64,000 nt of DNA from Thermocatellispora tengchongensis (lineage in GTDB: Bacteria; Actinomycetota; Actinomycetes; Streptosporangiales; Streptosporangiaceae): positions 229,342-293,341 of the forward strand of contig NZ_JACHGN010000008.1 of assembly GCF_014202315.1 (NCBI RefSeq), in the 5' to 3' direction. Below the pieces are notes generated by a model. It had not been told where the DNA came from. It did no database searches and saw nothing but the letters and a program-made list of their open reading frames with translations. Shown here in pieces: positions 1 through 8,765 of the stretch (within the stretch, counting starts at the first letter, position 1; each line of letters starts with the position of its first letter). A program made the translations under genes and the position numbers.

Positions 1-2
1 GG

Positions 3-3000
3 GAGAACTTCACCATCACCCCCATCACCGGGCAGAAGAGCGTCACCGCCGCCCCCGGCCGCACCGAGGTCGCCTACGACATCACGGTGCCGTACGACCG
101 GCTGAAGCTGTGGTGGCCGAACGGCTACGGCTACACCCTGCCCGACGGCAGCCGCTACCTGTACAAGCTGCGCGCCGAGCTGACCGAGGGCGCCACCGTG
201 CTGGACGCCGCCGAGGTGGGCACGATCGGGATCAGGTCGCTGAGCTTCCGCCGCAACACCTCGGCCGGGGCCGACCACTACGACCTCACCTACGTCGTCA
301 ACGGCGAGCCCATCTACATGCAGGGCGGCAACTGGGTGCCCGCCGACCCGCTCTACCGCTCCCAGACGATGTCCCGCAACTACCGCCGTGACCTGCGCCT
401 GGCGTATGAGGCGGGGCTGCGCATGCTGCGCGTCAACGGCGGCAGCGCCGAGGAGCTGCCCGAGTTCTACGAGCTGGCCAGCCGTTACGGCATCATGATC
501 ATGCAGGAGTTCTTCCACGGCAACCAGACCTACACGGTGGACGCCGCGCTCTGGGACGACAACGCGGGCGACATGGTGCTGCGGCTGCGCAACTACCCGG
601 CGCTGGCGAGCTGGTCCGGCGGCAACGAGCTGACCGGGGCCGCCGACGGGAACCGGGCGCAGGCCGAGGCGTTCGACTTCGTGCAGCAGGTGAAGAAGTC
701 CTACGACACCCACGACGGCACCCGGCAGTTCTTCGCCACCTCGCCCGCCGGCGGGATGTGCCACCGCTGGGGACACGTGCACATGATCGGCTCGGAGGGC
801 TACCAGGACGCGCACGGCAGCAACACCTGCGGCTTCATGTCCGAGCTCGGCATGGCCAGCGCCGCCGACCCCTCCACCATGGCCACCTACGAGGGCGAGC
901 GGCTGGAGCGGGCGTACCGGGCGATGAACGAGGTGGAGTACCTGCGGCCCAACGAGTTCGGCACCTATCGCTCCAACGCCGACCTGGCCGCCAAGACCCA
1001 GCTCGCCCAGGGCATCGCGATGTCGTACAACACCGGCTACGTCAAGGCGAACAAGTGGCGCAGCTCCGGCGCCCTGGTGTGGGCCTACAACGAGATGGCG
1101 CCCATGGCCGGCTGGGCGGTGGTGGACTTCGAGGGCGTGCCCAAGGTGAGCTACTACCAGCTCAAGCGGGTCTGGCAGAAGGTCGCCGTGCGCGCGGACT
1201 ACGCCAAGTACTGGTTCACGCCCGGCGAGTCCTTCACCGCCAACGTGGACGTGCTCAACGACAACCGCGCCGCCCTGACCGGGCACTCGCTCACCACGGT
1301 CCTGGCCACGCTGGACGGCCAGGAGCTGGCCCGGCGCACCCAGGCCGTGGACGTGCCGGCCAACGCCGACGGCGGGCGGACCCGGGTGGCGCAGCAGTTC
1401 ACCGCGCCCGACACGCGGGGCGCGTTCGTGCTGGTCATGGAGGTCAAGGACGCCTCCGGGCGGCGGGTGGCGCGCAACGACGCGCTGTTCACCACCGAGC
1501 CCAACCGGTCGATGTACACCGTCGCGGCCGCCGCCGACCCGGCCAAGCTGCGGCTGAGCGGCGGCTCGGGCACGTACACGGTGACCAACACCGGCCAGGC
1601 GGCCATGTACGGCGTGCAGATCGTCACCCGGCCCGACGAGCACGCCTCCGACAACTACTTCACCCTGCTGCCGGGCGAGTCGGCGACGGTGAAGGTGACC
1701 GGCTTCGACGGCCAGCCGGGCACCGGCCCGGTCTCGGTCTCCCAGATCGGCGCGTCCGCGGTCTCCTCGCCGAACCTCGCGCTGGGCAAGCCGTCGTACG
1801 GCAGCGTCGGCGACTACACCTACAACCCCGGGCTCGGCAAGCACTCCCGGCGCAACGCGCTGTACGCCACCGACGGCGACCTCGCCTACACCTCCATCTC
1901 CAACTACTCCACCTACCGCATGCCCACCGCCGGCGCGGCCTCCCTGACCGTGGACCTGTGGAAGCCGGCGCAGGTCGCCCAGGCGAGCGTGCTGTGGGGC
2001 GAGCAGCACGGCACGGCGTACGAGGTGCAGAAGAGCGCCGACGGCGTGACCTGGACCACCGTCGCCTCGGTCACCGCCGGCGACGGCGGGCGCGACACGC
2101 TCACCTTCACCGCCACCAGCGCCCGGTTCTGGCGGCTGGCGGGCACGCGCAGCACCGGCGCGTACGACGTGCGCGAGTTCGAGCTGTACGCCCAGCCCAC
2201 CGCCGCCCCCGCGGGCACGGTCCGGCCGGGCGCGGTCGAGGTGGAGAAGCTGGTGGACGCCCACCAGGTGATCGCGGGGACCCGGCAGCGGGTGACCGGC
2301 GCGGCCTACGGCGAGGGCGCGGCCGACCGGCTGGCGGCCAACGGGGTGGGCTCCTACATCGAGTACCACCTGGCCGTGGCCGCGCGGACGTACGACGTGG
2401 TCGTCGGCTACCGCAAGCACCCCGCCGGCGGCCGGACGCTGCTGCGGATCAACACCGCCCCGCTCGGCACGGCGTTCGACACCTACGCCGCCGCCGAGGA
2501 ATCGGCGGAGCTGAACCTGGGGTCGTGGACCTTCACCGGCGCCAGCCACCAGGCCAGGTTCCGCTTCACCGTCACCGGCAAGAACGCGGCCAGTTCCGCG
2601 CACGACCTGATCATCGACTACATCAGGCTGGTGCCCAAGGACGTGGTGGCCGAGACCGAGAGCCTGCCCGCGACCGTGGCCACCGGCGCGACGCACTCCA
2701 CCTTCGCCGACGCCGACATGAGCGGCGACGCCGGCACCAAGCTGGAGCCCGCGCAGACCGGCGACTGGGTGGAGTACACCCTCACCGCGCCCGCCGTCAC
2801 CACGCCGGAGTCGGCGATCGGCGACATCACGCCCTACCGGATCAGCGTGGGCTACAAGGCCCAGGTCTCCCGCGGCGTCATGCGGGTTTCGGTGAACGGC
2901 GAGGTCGCCGGCGAGGTGGACTGCTACGCCCCGAGCGACACCTACCGGCGGCTCGACCTGGGCGTGCGCCAGCTCCCCTCGGGCCCGGTCAAGGTGCGCT

Positions 3001-3077
3001 TCGAGGTCGTCGGCAAGAACCCCGCCTCGACCGGGCTCACCCTGGGCCTGGACGAGATCACCCTGGCCACCCCGTAG
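3..3077 (+). CDS. GH2-family exo-glycosidase with C-terminal carbohydrate-binding modules (5' end outside window)
   Basis: Likely a secreted exo-acting beta-glycosidase of the exo-beta-D-glucosaminidase/beta-mannosidase branch of GH2. The frame is already open at base 3 and reads in GH2 style before the first internal ATG at 87, so the true start and any signal peptide lie upstream. GH2 signatures are WWPNGYG, GGNWVPADPL, the acid/base in SGGNE (Glu about residue 209 of the fragment) and a candidate nucleophile in FMSELG (Glu about 281). After the catalytic part there is a discoidin (F5/8)-like module starting at NLALGKPSYG, then two CBM6/CBM35-like modules (from about VEVEKLVDAHQ and from VAETESLPATV). 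The exact substrate (chitosan oligomers versus mannosides) cannot be told from the fragment. It converges with the importer operon that follows. Confidence 0.85.
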   Translation, partial: ENFTITPITGQKSVTAAPGRTEVAYDITVPYDRLKLWWPNGYGYTLPDGSRYLYKLRAELTEGATVLDAAEVGTIGIRSLSFRRNTSAGADHYDLTYVVNGEPIYMQGGNWVPADPLYRSQTMSRNYRRDLRLAYEAGLRMLRVNGGSAEELPEFYELASRYGIMIMQEFFHGNQTYTVDAALWDDNAGDMVLRLRNYPALASWSGGNELTGAADGNRAQAEAFDFVQQVKKSYDTHDGTRQFFATSPAGGMCHRWGHVHMIGSEGYQDAHGSNTCGFMSELGMASAADPSTMATYEGERLERAYRAMNEVEYLRPNEFGTYRSNADLAAKTQLAQGIAMSYNTGYVKANKWRSSGALVWAYNEMAPMAGWAVVDFEGVPKVSYYQLKRVWQKVAVRADYAKYWFTPGESFTANVDVLNDNRAALTGHSLTTVLATLDGQELARRTQAVDVPANADGGRTRVAQQFTAPDTRGAFVLVMEVKDASGRRVARNDALFTTEPNRSMYTVAAAADPAKLRLSGGSGTYTVTNTGQAAMYGVQIVTRPDEHASDNYFTLLPGESATVKVTGFDGQPGTGPVSVSQIGASAVSSPNLALGKPSYGSVGDYTYNPGLGKHSRRNALYATDGDLAYTSISNYSTYRMPTAGAASLTVDLWKPAQVAQASVLWGEQHGTAYEVQKSADGVTWTTVASVTAGDGGRDTLTFTATSARFWRLAGTRSTGAYDVREFELYAQPTAAPAGTVRPGAVEVEKLVDAHQVIAGTRQRVTGAAYGEGAADRLAANGVGSYIEYHLAVAARTYDVVVGYRKHPAGGRTLLRINTAPLGTAFDTYAAAEESAELNLGSWTFTGASHQARFRFTVTGKNAASSAHDLIIDYIRLVPKDVVAETESLPATVATGATHSTFADADMSGDAGTKLEPAQTGDWVEYTLTAPAVTTPESAIGDITPYRISVGYKAQVSRGVMRVSVNGEVAGEVDCYAPSDTYRRLDLGVRQLPSGPVKVRFEVVGKNPASTGLTLGLDEITLATP

Positions 3078-3116
3078 GCCACCCCGCAGGCCCGGCCCCG
3101 GGGCGGCCCGTACGGG

Positions 3117-3224
3117 TCACCCCGGGGTCACTGGTCGCTTCGGGATCACCGGTCAGTTCTGGATCACCGGTCAGTTCTGGATCACCGGTCAGTTCTGGAT
3201 CACCGGTCATCCCGGGATCACCGG
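3117..3224 (-). repeat. Six-copy 18-bp tandem repeat over the 3' end of the CocE gene
   Basis: Six head-to-tail 18-bp units read on the minus strand as CCGGTGATCCAGAACTGA or close variants. The first unit contains the real stop codon of the hydrolase gene (3207-3209). The following units keep the same reading frame and repeat the stop TGA at 3189, 3171, 3153 and 3117; the fifth unit has lost it (CGA). Each unit carries the 6-bp palindrome ACCGGT. The array looks like expansion of the gene's last six codons. A terminator role is possible but not shown. Confidence 0.9.
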
Positions 3225-4949
3225 CAGGATGAGCCGGCTCGGCCGCGCCGCGTCGTGGAAGACGGTCTGCCGCGCGGGGCGCATGTCGGCCTCGGTGGCC
3301 GTGGCGGGCGGGATCATCCGCTGCGGGTTGCGGTCGAAGCGGGGGAAGTTGGAGCTCGCGATCTGGAGCCGGATGCGGTGCCCCGCCCTGAACACCTGGC
3401 TGGTGGCCCCGAGCGGGAAGCGGAACAGCTCCGGCTCGCCGGGCCGCAGCGGCACCTCCTGGCCCGTGCCGTGGCGGTACCGGGCGCGCAGGATGCCGTC
3501 CACCACGCCGTACGCCCGGCCGTCGGGGTGCACGTCCACCAGGCGGGCGGCCCAGTCGCAGTCCTCGGCGCCGGAGGCGGCGTGCAGCTCGATCACCACC
3601 TCGCCGGTCACCTCCAGGTCCTCCGCCAGCGGCTCGCCGGTGTAGACCAGCACGTCGGCGCGGGACTCGACCGCGGACTGCTCCTTGGGCCCGGAGTTGC
3701 GCCCGATCAGCACCCCGGGCAGGAACGTCGCCCCGCCCGCGGTCGGCACCGGGTCGGCGGGGTCGGAGACGTAAATGTCGGCCGGCTCGTCCACGCCCGG
3801 CGGGGTGCGGCCGAGCCGCCCGTCGCCCGCTGCCGAGTTGGCGTTGCCGCCGCCGCGCAGGTAGAAGGCCGTCTCCACGGCCCGCGACGGCGGCCACTCC
3901 TCCTCGTCGCGCCAGACCCCGGCCCCCATGACGAAGATCTTCACCCGGGGCAGCTCGGCGGGCCGCCGCTCCACCGCCGCCCGGAAGAACTCCGCGTGCG
4001 TCGCGGTCAGGTCCAGGGCGGCCGAGGCGCCGCCGTAGCCGTACCACACGTCGCCCTGGTGGTCGCCCAGGTTGCCGTGCGCCCACGGGCCCACGATCAG
4101 GTGCTGGCTCTCCCTGGCCCAGGCCGAGGGCGCGTCCGCGCGCATGCCGGTGTAGTTGCGCAGCGTGCCCGGCAGGAAGATGTCGTGCCAGCCGCCGATG
4201 TGCAGCCCGGCCACGTCCATCCGCGCGTGCGCCGAGCCGGGGTCGATGACCTGCCAGAACACGTCGCGCCGCGGGTGGCTGAGCCATTCGCGGTAGTACG
4301 GCGCCAGTTCGGCCAGGTCGTCGCGGTCCAGCGGCAGCCGCCTGTACGCCGCGTGCGGGTCGCGCAGGATCTCCAGCAGCGTGCGCTCGGCCCGCTCGCG
4401 CTCCGGGCCCCGCGGGCGGCGCAGCAGGTCGGGCGGCGCCAGCGACTCGGCGATCCACAGCAGCAGGAAGCCGAGCTGCAGCGCGCCGCCGGAGTAGGAC
4501 CACACGTCGTGGTACTCCGCGGCCGTGAGCTGCGGCGCGATGGCGACCAGCCCCTCGGGCGCGGCGCGGGCGGCCAGAAGCTGGGTGGCCCCGATGTACG
4601 ACGCGCCGTACATGCCCACCCGGCCGTCGCAGAACGGCTGCGCGCGCACCCAGGCGATGGTGTCCAGGCCGTCCTCGGTCTCGTCGAAGTAGGGGTTGAA
4701 CACCCCGTCGGAGCTGTAGCGGCCCCGGGTGTCCTGGATGACGACCGCGAACCCGCGCTCCACCGCCGGCAGCGGCTCCAGGCCGACGATGTGCTGCGCC
4801 ATGAAGGAGGACGACTTGTCGTACGGCAGCCGCTGCAGCAGCGCCGGCCACGGGCCGCCCTCGGCCGGGCGCCACACGTCCGCGCGCAGGACGGTGCCGT
4901 CGCGCATGGGCACCTCGACCCCGCGCTCGACGCGCACGCTCGCGCCCAT
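3207..4949 (-). CDS. CocE/NonD-family serine hydrolase (X-Pro dipeptidyl-peptidase fold)
   Basis: A 580-residue cytoplasmic alpha/beta hydrolase of the CocE/NonD class, which cleaves acyl or peptide-type esters and amides. The nucleophile motif is GMYGASYIG with Ser117. The GGWHD stretch and the GPWAHG stretch match the regions that hold the acid and base of the triad in the family. A C-terminal jelly-roll (X-Pro dipeptidyl-peptidase C-terminal) region follows. The ATG at 4949 overlaps the stop of the upstream permease gene as ATGA, so translation is coupled to the importer. It is the last gene of the operon and probably processes the imported compound; the substrate is unknown. Confidence 0.87.
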   Translation of the reverse strand: MGASVRVERGVEVPMRDGTVLRADVWRPAEGGPWPALLQRLPYDKSSSFMAQHIVGLEPLPAVERGFAVVIQDTRGRYSSDGVFNPYFDETEDGLDTIAWVRAQPFCDGRVGMYGASYIGATQLLAARAAPEGLVAIAPQLTAAEYHDVWSYSGGALQLGFLLLWIAESLAPPDLLRRPRGPERERAERTLLEILRDPHAAYRRLPLDRDDLAELAPYYREWLSHPRRDVFWQVIDPGSAHARMDVAGLHIGGWHDIFLPGTLRNYTGMRADAPSAWARESQHLIVGPWAHGNLGDHQGDVWYGYGGASAALDLTATHAEFFRAAVERRPAELPRVKIFVMGAGVWRDEEEWPPSRAVETAFYLRGGGNANSAAGDGRLGRTPPGVDEPADIYVSDPADPVPTAGGATFLPGVLIGRNSGPKEQSAVESRADVLVYTGEPLAEDLEVTGEVVIELHAASGAEDCDWAARLVDVHPDGRAYGVVDGILRARYRHGTGQEVPLRPGEPELFRFPLGATSQVFRAGHRIRLQIASSNFPRFDRNPQRMIPPATATEADMRPARQTVFHDAARPSRLILPVIPG

Positions 4950-5941
4950 CAGCCCGCCTTCCTCAGGTACGCCTGCCGCAGCCGGTCCACCGCGACGGCC
5001 AGGATGAGCAGCACGCCGGTGGCGACCTGCTGCCAGGAGGAGTCCACGTTGAGCAGGGTCAGGCCGTTGCTCAGCACGCCCACGATCAGCAGCCCGACCA
5101 CCGTGCCGAAGATCGTGCCCGTGCCGCCCGACAGGCTGGTGCCGCCCAGGATGACCGCGGTGACCACGGCCAGCTCCAGGCCCACCCCGGTGTTGGCCGA
5201 GCTGGAGCCGAGCTGGGAGGTGACCAGCAGCCCGGCCAGCGCCATGCACGCGCCCGACAGCAGGAACCCGGTGAAGATCACCCGGTTGACCCGGATGCCC
5301 ACCAGCCGCGCGGCCACCGGGTTGGCGCCGATCGCGTACATCTTGCGGCCGTACACCGTGAAGTGCATCAGCACGAAGAAGACCGCGATCACCGCGACGA
5401 GCACGATGGCCGGCATCGGGATGCCCAGGAAGGGGCGGGCGGTGGCCCAGTCGAACCCCTCGATGAAGATGCTCTGCCCCTTGCCGATGACCAAAGTGAG
5501 ACCGCGGAAGATGCCCAGCATGCCCAGCGTCGTGATCAGGGCGTTGACCCCGACGACGGTGACCAGGAACCCGTTGAGCAGGCCGATGCCCAGCCCGGCC
5601 AGCACGGCCAGCGCCATGGCGGGCACGATCCCGAGCGAGGGGGCGGTCTGCACCAGTACGATGCCCACGAACGCCACGCCGGAGCCGACCGACAGATCGA
5701 ACTGCCCGGCCACCAGCAGCAGCGTGCCCGCCGCGGCCAGGACGCCGGTGATGGCGACCGCGGTCATGATGTTCCCCCAGTTGTCCCAGTTCAGGAAGTA
5801 GGGGGACTGGACGGAGAAGAAGACGATCTCCGCCACGAGGAAGACCAGCAGCCCGATCGTCTCCGGCGCCCGCCGCCGGCCCCGCGGCCGGGCGGAGGCG
5901 TCGCGCGCCGGCGTCGCCCGCTGGGTCAGCGTCTCACTCAT
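4949..5941 (-). CDS. Sugar ABC transporter permease, RbsC/CUT2 type
   Basis: Integral membrane permease of 330 residues in the BPD_transp_2 family, the channel of ribose/xylose-type importers. About eight to ten hydrophobic segments follow a basic N-terminus. The conserved loops AAGTLLLVAGQFDLSVGS and AVILGGTSLSGG are typical of RbsC/XylH relatives. Its ATG lies inside the end of the ATPase gene (8-bp overlap) and its stop overlaps the hydrolase start, so the three genes are translated together. It should form a homodimer with the single double-NBD ATPase. Confidence 0.92.
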   Translation of the reverse strand: MSETLTQRATPARDASARPRGRRRAPETIGLLVFLVAEIVFFSVQSPYFLNWDNWGNIMTAVAITGVLAAAGTLLLVAGQFDLSVGSGVAFVGIVLVQTAPSLGIVPAMALAVLAGLGIGLLNGFLVTVVGVNALITTLGMLGIFRGLTLVIGKGQSIFIEGFDWATARPFLGIPMPAIVLVAVIAVFFVLMHFTVYGRKMYAIGANPVAARLVGIRVNRVIFTGFLLSGACMALAGLLVTSQLGSSSANTGVGLELAVVTAVILGGTSLSGGTGTIFGTVVGLLIVGVLSNGLTLLNVDSSWQQVATGVLLILAVAVDRLRQAYLRKAG

Positions 5942-7448
5942 CGATCACTCCTCCTGCCGCCCCGGTGAGGGCCTCCACCCCGATGGCGTCGCCGGCGAAC
6001 TCCGCGACGGTCCTGCCGCGGACCATGACGATCGCCCGGTCGGCCAGCTCCACGACGTCCTCGTAGTCGGAGGTCGCCACCACGACCGCGCTGCCCTGCT
6101 CCGCCAGGGAGCGGACCGCGCGGTAGATCTCCTGCCGGGCGCCCACGTCCACGCCCCGGGTCGGCTCGACCAGCACCATCACCTTCGAACCGCGCTCCAG
6201 CCAGCGGCCCAGCACCACCTTCTGCTGGTTGCCGCCCGACAGCGTCCAGATCGGCTGCTCGGGGTCGTCGCGGGAGCGGATGCGCAGCCGATCGTGCCAG
6301 CGCCGGTACGCCACCGCCTCCCGCCCCCGCGTGACGAGCCCGCTCGCGCCGGCGATGGCCCGCCAGCTCGGCGCGGCCAGGTTCTCCGCCACCGAACGGG
6401 AGCGGAACATCGCCTCCCGCTGGCGGTCGCCCGGCAGGCAGCCGACGCCCGCCGCGATGGCGTCGGCGGGGTGGCGGAACCTGACCCGCCTGCCGCCGAC
6501 GTGCAGCGCGCCCGCGTCCACCGCGTGCATGCCGAAAATCGCCTCGGCCACCTCCGACGCGCCGGAGCCGACCTTGCCGTACAGCGCGACGATCTCCCCC
6601 GGGCGGGCGTCCAGGGCGACGTCCCGGAACAGCTCGCCGCTGGAGGCGCCGTCGAGCCGCACCGCCGGGGGCCGGTCCGCCCCCGGGGCCGCCTCCTCGC
6701 GCCCGCGGGCGCGCCGCTCCACCGAGCGGCCCACCATGGCCTCGATGACCTGATCCTTGCCCGCGTCGGCGACCTTCTCGTGCAGCACGATGTGCCCGTC
6801 GCGCAGGACGCACACCTCCTCGGCGATGCGGAAGACCTCGTCGAGGCGGTGGGTGATGTACAGGATCGCCACGCCGCGCGCCTTCAGCCCCTCGATCACC
6901 TCGAACAGGCGCTCGGTCTCGGCGTCGGACAGCGCCGCCGTGGGCTCGTCGAAGATCAGGCAGCGGGCCTGCCCGGTGAGCGCGCGGGCGATCTCCACGA
7001 GCTGCCGCTCGCCCAGGCGCAGGCTGCTCACCGGCGCGTCCAGGGGCAGGTCCACGCCCAGCGCGTCCAGAACCTCCCGGGCGCGGACCCGCGTCTCGCG
7101 GCCCCGTACGAAGCCGCGCCGCGCCGGCCACGCGCCGAGCACGATGTTCTCCGCGACGCTGAGCGGCGGGGCGTCGCTGATCTCCTGGTAGATCAGCTTG
7201 ATGCCCAGGGCGCGGGCCGCGGCCACGTCGCGCACGTCGTGCGGCACGCCGTCCAGGGCGATCTCGCCGGAGTCCGCGCGCAGGTCGCCGGCGATGATCC
7301 GGACCAGGGTGGACTTCCCGGCGCCGTTCTCGCCGAGCAGCGCCAGCACCGAGCCGGGGGCGGCGTCGAGGTCCACGCCGTGCAGGACCTCCACGGCGCC
7401 GAAGGACTTGCGGACGCCGCGCGCGCTGAGGAAGGGTCGCACGGCCAT
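5934..7448 (-). CDS. Sugar ABC transporter ATPase with two nucleotide-binding domains, RbsA type
   Basis: A 504-residue protein with two fused ATP-binding domains that energises the CUT2 importer. The first domain has Walker A GENGAGKST, signature LGERQLVEIA and Walker B CLIFDEPTAAL. The second has a degenerate Walker A (GKVGSGASE), as is usual in the family, an intact signature LSGGNQQK, and Walker B VMVLVEPTRG, where the usual Asp is Val. The ATG at 7448 follows the binding-protein stop after one base. Domain order and length are standard for RbsA/XylG/MglA proteins. Confidence 0.93.
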   Translation of the reverse strand: MAVRPFLSARGVRKSFGAVEVLHGVDLDAAPGSVLALLGENGAGKSTLVRIIAGDLRADSGEIALDGVPHDVRDVAAARALGIKLIYQEISDAPPLSVAENIVLGAWPARRGFVRGRETRVRAREVLDALGVDLPLDAPVSSLRLGERQLVEIARALTGQARCLIFDEPTAALSDAETERLFEVIEGLKARGVAILYITHRLDEVFRIAEEVCVLRDGHIVLHEKVADAGKDQVIEAMVGRSVERRARGREEAAPGADRPPAVRLDGASSGELFRDVALDARPGEIVALYGKVGSGASEVAEAIFGMHAVDAGALHVGGRRVRFRHPADAIAAGVGCLPGDRQREAMFRSRSVAENLAAPSWRAIAGASGLVTRGREAVAYRRWHDRLRIRSRDDPEQPIWTLSGGNQQKVVLGRWLERGSKVMVLVEPTRGVDVGARQEIYRAVRSLAEQGSAVVVATSDYEDVVELADRAIVMVRGRTVAEFAGDAIGVEALTGAAGGVIDE

Positions 7449-7449
7449 G

Positions 7450-8523
7450 TCAGCAGGCGTACTGGGGGTAGTGCTGCTTGATGTTGGCCTTGTTGATCAC
7501 CACGTGCGGCACCAGGAGCTGCGGGGCCACCTTCTCGCCCTTGATCGCCTTGATCAGGTTCGGCACCAGGATCTCGCCGTAGCGCTCGGGGAAGTAGGCG
7601 ACGCTGCCGATCCAGTTCGGGTGCTGGTAGATGACGCAGTTCTTCGGGTTGAGGTTCTGCACGCCCAGGTAGAGGTCGTTCGTACGGTTCTGCGCGCGGG
7701 CCGCGGCCAGCGCGCCCAGGATGCCGTCCTCGTTGATGCCGACCAGGATGATCCGGTGCTGACCCGGCAGCGCGGTGAGGGTGTCGGTCACCAGCTTCTG
7801 CGCCACGTCGCCCCCGGCGCCCCCTGCGTCCAGCTTGCGCAGGTTGCGCACCTCGCCGCAGACGCCGGCGAAGCCGTCGCGGATGCCGCCCATGCGCTGC
7901 TCGTTCACCTCGCCGACCTGCAGCGCCTCCAGCGAGATGAAGGCGTCGTACTGGCAGTCGAACTTCTCCTTGAAGTACTTGCCGAGCTCGTAGCCGATGA
8001 GCTGACCGGCGTAGGTGTTGGCCGCCCCGACGAAGGAGGTCTCGCACGGCTTCTGCGTGATGTCCACGGCCATGACCGGGACCGACGGGCCGGCGGCGCA
8101 GATGCGGGGCGCGGCGTTGGTGTCGGCCTGGAAGGTGATCAGGCCCTGCACGTCGCGGGTCTTGAACAGCTTGGCGCAGTCGAGCGCCTTGGCCGCGTCC
8201 AGCTTGGAGTCACAGGTGATCAGCTCGGCGCCGGCCCGCTCAGCCTGCTCCTCCACGCTCTTCTGCACGTCCTGCGGGAAGCCGGAGGCCAGCGAGAGCT
8301 GGGTGAACCCGATCGTGATGCCCGTGCCGCTGCCCGGCTCGGCCTGCTCGAACTCCACCACGCCGGGGGGCGGGGTGGGCGGCGCGGCCGTCGTCGTCGC
8401 GGCGGCGCCGTCGGCCGCCGGCGCGTCCTGGGCGGGGGTGGTTCCGCCGCACCCGAGGGTGCCGGCGAGCACGGCGGCGAGCACCGCGGAAAGGCGGATC
8501 GCCCGCTCCCATGAGCCGTTCAC
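7450..8523 (-). CDS. Sugar ABC transporter substrate-binding lipoprotein, RbsB/Peripla_BP_4 type
   Basis: The 357-residue solute receptor of the importer. A short hydrophobic signal ends in a lipobox (AGTLGC, Cys25), followed by an Ala/Thr/Pro-rich linker and a two-lobe periplasmic-binding fold starting around GTGITIGFTQLSLASGFPQDV. Cleavage and lipid attachment at Cys25 would hold it on the outer face of the membrane. It is the first gene of the leftward operon binding protein, ATPase, permease, CocE hydrolase. The ligand cannot be read from the sequence; the nearby GH2 enzyme and LacI regulator suggest a sugar or glycoside. Confidence 0.92.
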   Translation of the reverse strand: MNGSWERAIRLSAVLAAVLAGTLGCGGTTPAQDAPAADGAAATTTAAPPTPPPGVVEFEQAEPGSGTGITIGFTQLSLASGFPQDVQKSVEEQAERAGAELITCDSKLDAAKALDCAKLFKTRDVQGLITFQADTNAAPRICAAGPSVPVMAVDITQKPCETSFVGAANTYAGQLIGYELGKYFKEKFDCQYDAFISLEALQVGEVNEQRMGGIRDGFAGVCGEVRNLRKLDAGGAGGDVAQKLVTDTLTALPGQHRIILVGINEDGILGALAAARAQNRTNDLYLGVQNLNPKNCVIYQHPNWIGSVAYFPERYGEILVPNLIKAIKGEKVAPQLLVPHVVINKANIKQHYPQYAC

Positions 8524-8553
8524 ATGTGCCTCCCTAGGGCGGCCGCAGGGGAA

Positions 8554-8565
8554 TGAAACGTTTCA
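8554..8565. promoter_or_regulatory. LacI-family operator, perfect palindrome TGAAACGTTTCA
   Basis: A perfect 12-bp dyad with the central CG typical of LacI/GalR operators lies 31 bp upstream of the binding-protein start, between that gene and the divergent LacI gene. It is the likely site for the adjacent regulator to repress the importer operon. Confidence 0.75.
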
Positions 8566-8673
8566 GCCGCCTGGCAGGGAAGGCTAGGTTTGTCACGGAA
8601 GCAGCGTCAAGGGTTACAGAGAAGTTTCCAGGTCACGAAGATGTCGCGACGCGTTGCATGCCGAGTGAGGCAT

Positions 8674-8685
8674 TATTACGTTTCA
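8674..8685. promoter_or_regulatory. Second, half-conserved LacI-type site near the lacI-like start
   Basis: TATTACGTTTCA matches the right half (ACGTTTCA) of the palindrome at 8554 exactly, but the left half has three mismatches. It lies about 80 bp before the regulator ATG and could mediate weaker autoregulation. Confidence 0.4.
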
Positions 8686-8765
8686 ATGGCGAGCGCCGCC
8701 GTATAGTACGCTGCGGTCAAGATCCTGGGATTGGAGAAAATGTCCGCTTCGTGCTGTGAGGGCCC

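Noticed and set aside
3117-3224. CRISPR array at the 18-bp repeats
   Set aside because: Units are contiguous, without spacers, and no cas genes are near.
758-3232. Long plus-strand frame through the GH2 gene rich in Arg, Gly and Pro
   Set aside because: It is a shadow of the GH2 frame: composition is Arg/Gly/Ala/Pro-biased, no domain is recognisable, and the GH2 frame has clear motifs throughout.
3255-5801. Long plus-strand frame opposite the CocE and permease genes
   Set aside because: No motif, Arg/Ala/Gly/Val-rich, and directly antisense to genes with catalytic motifs and family-length products.
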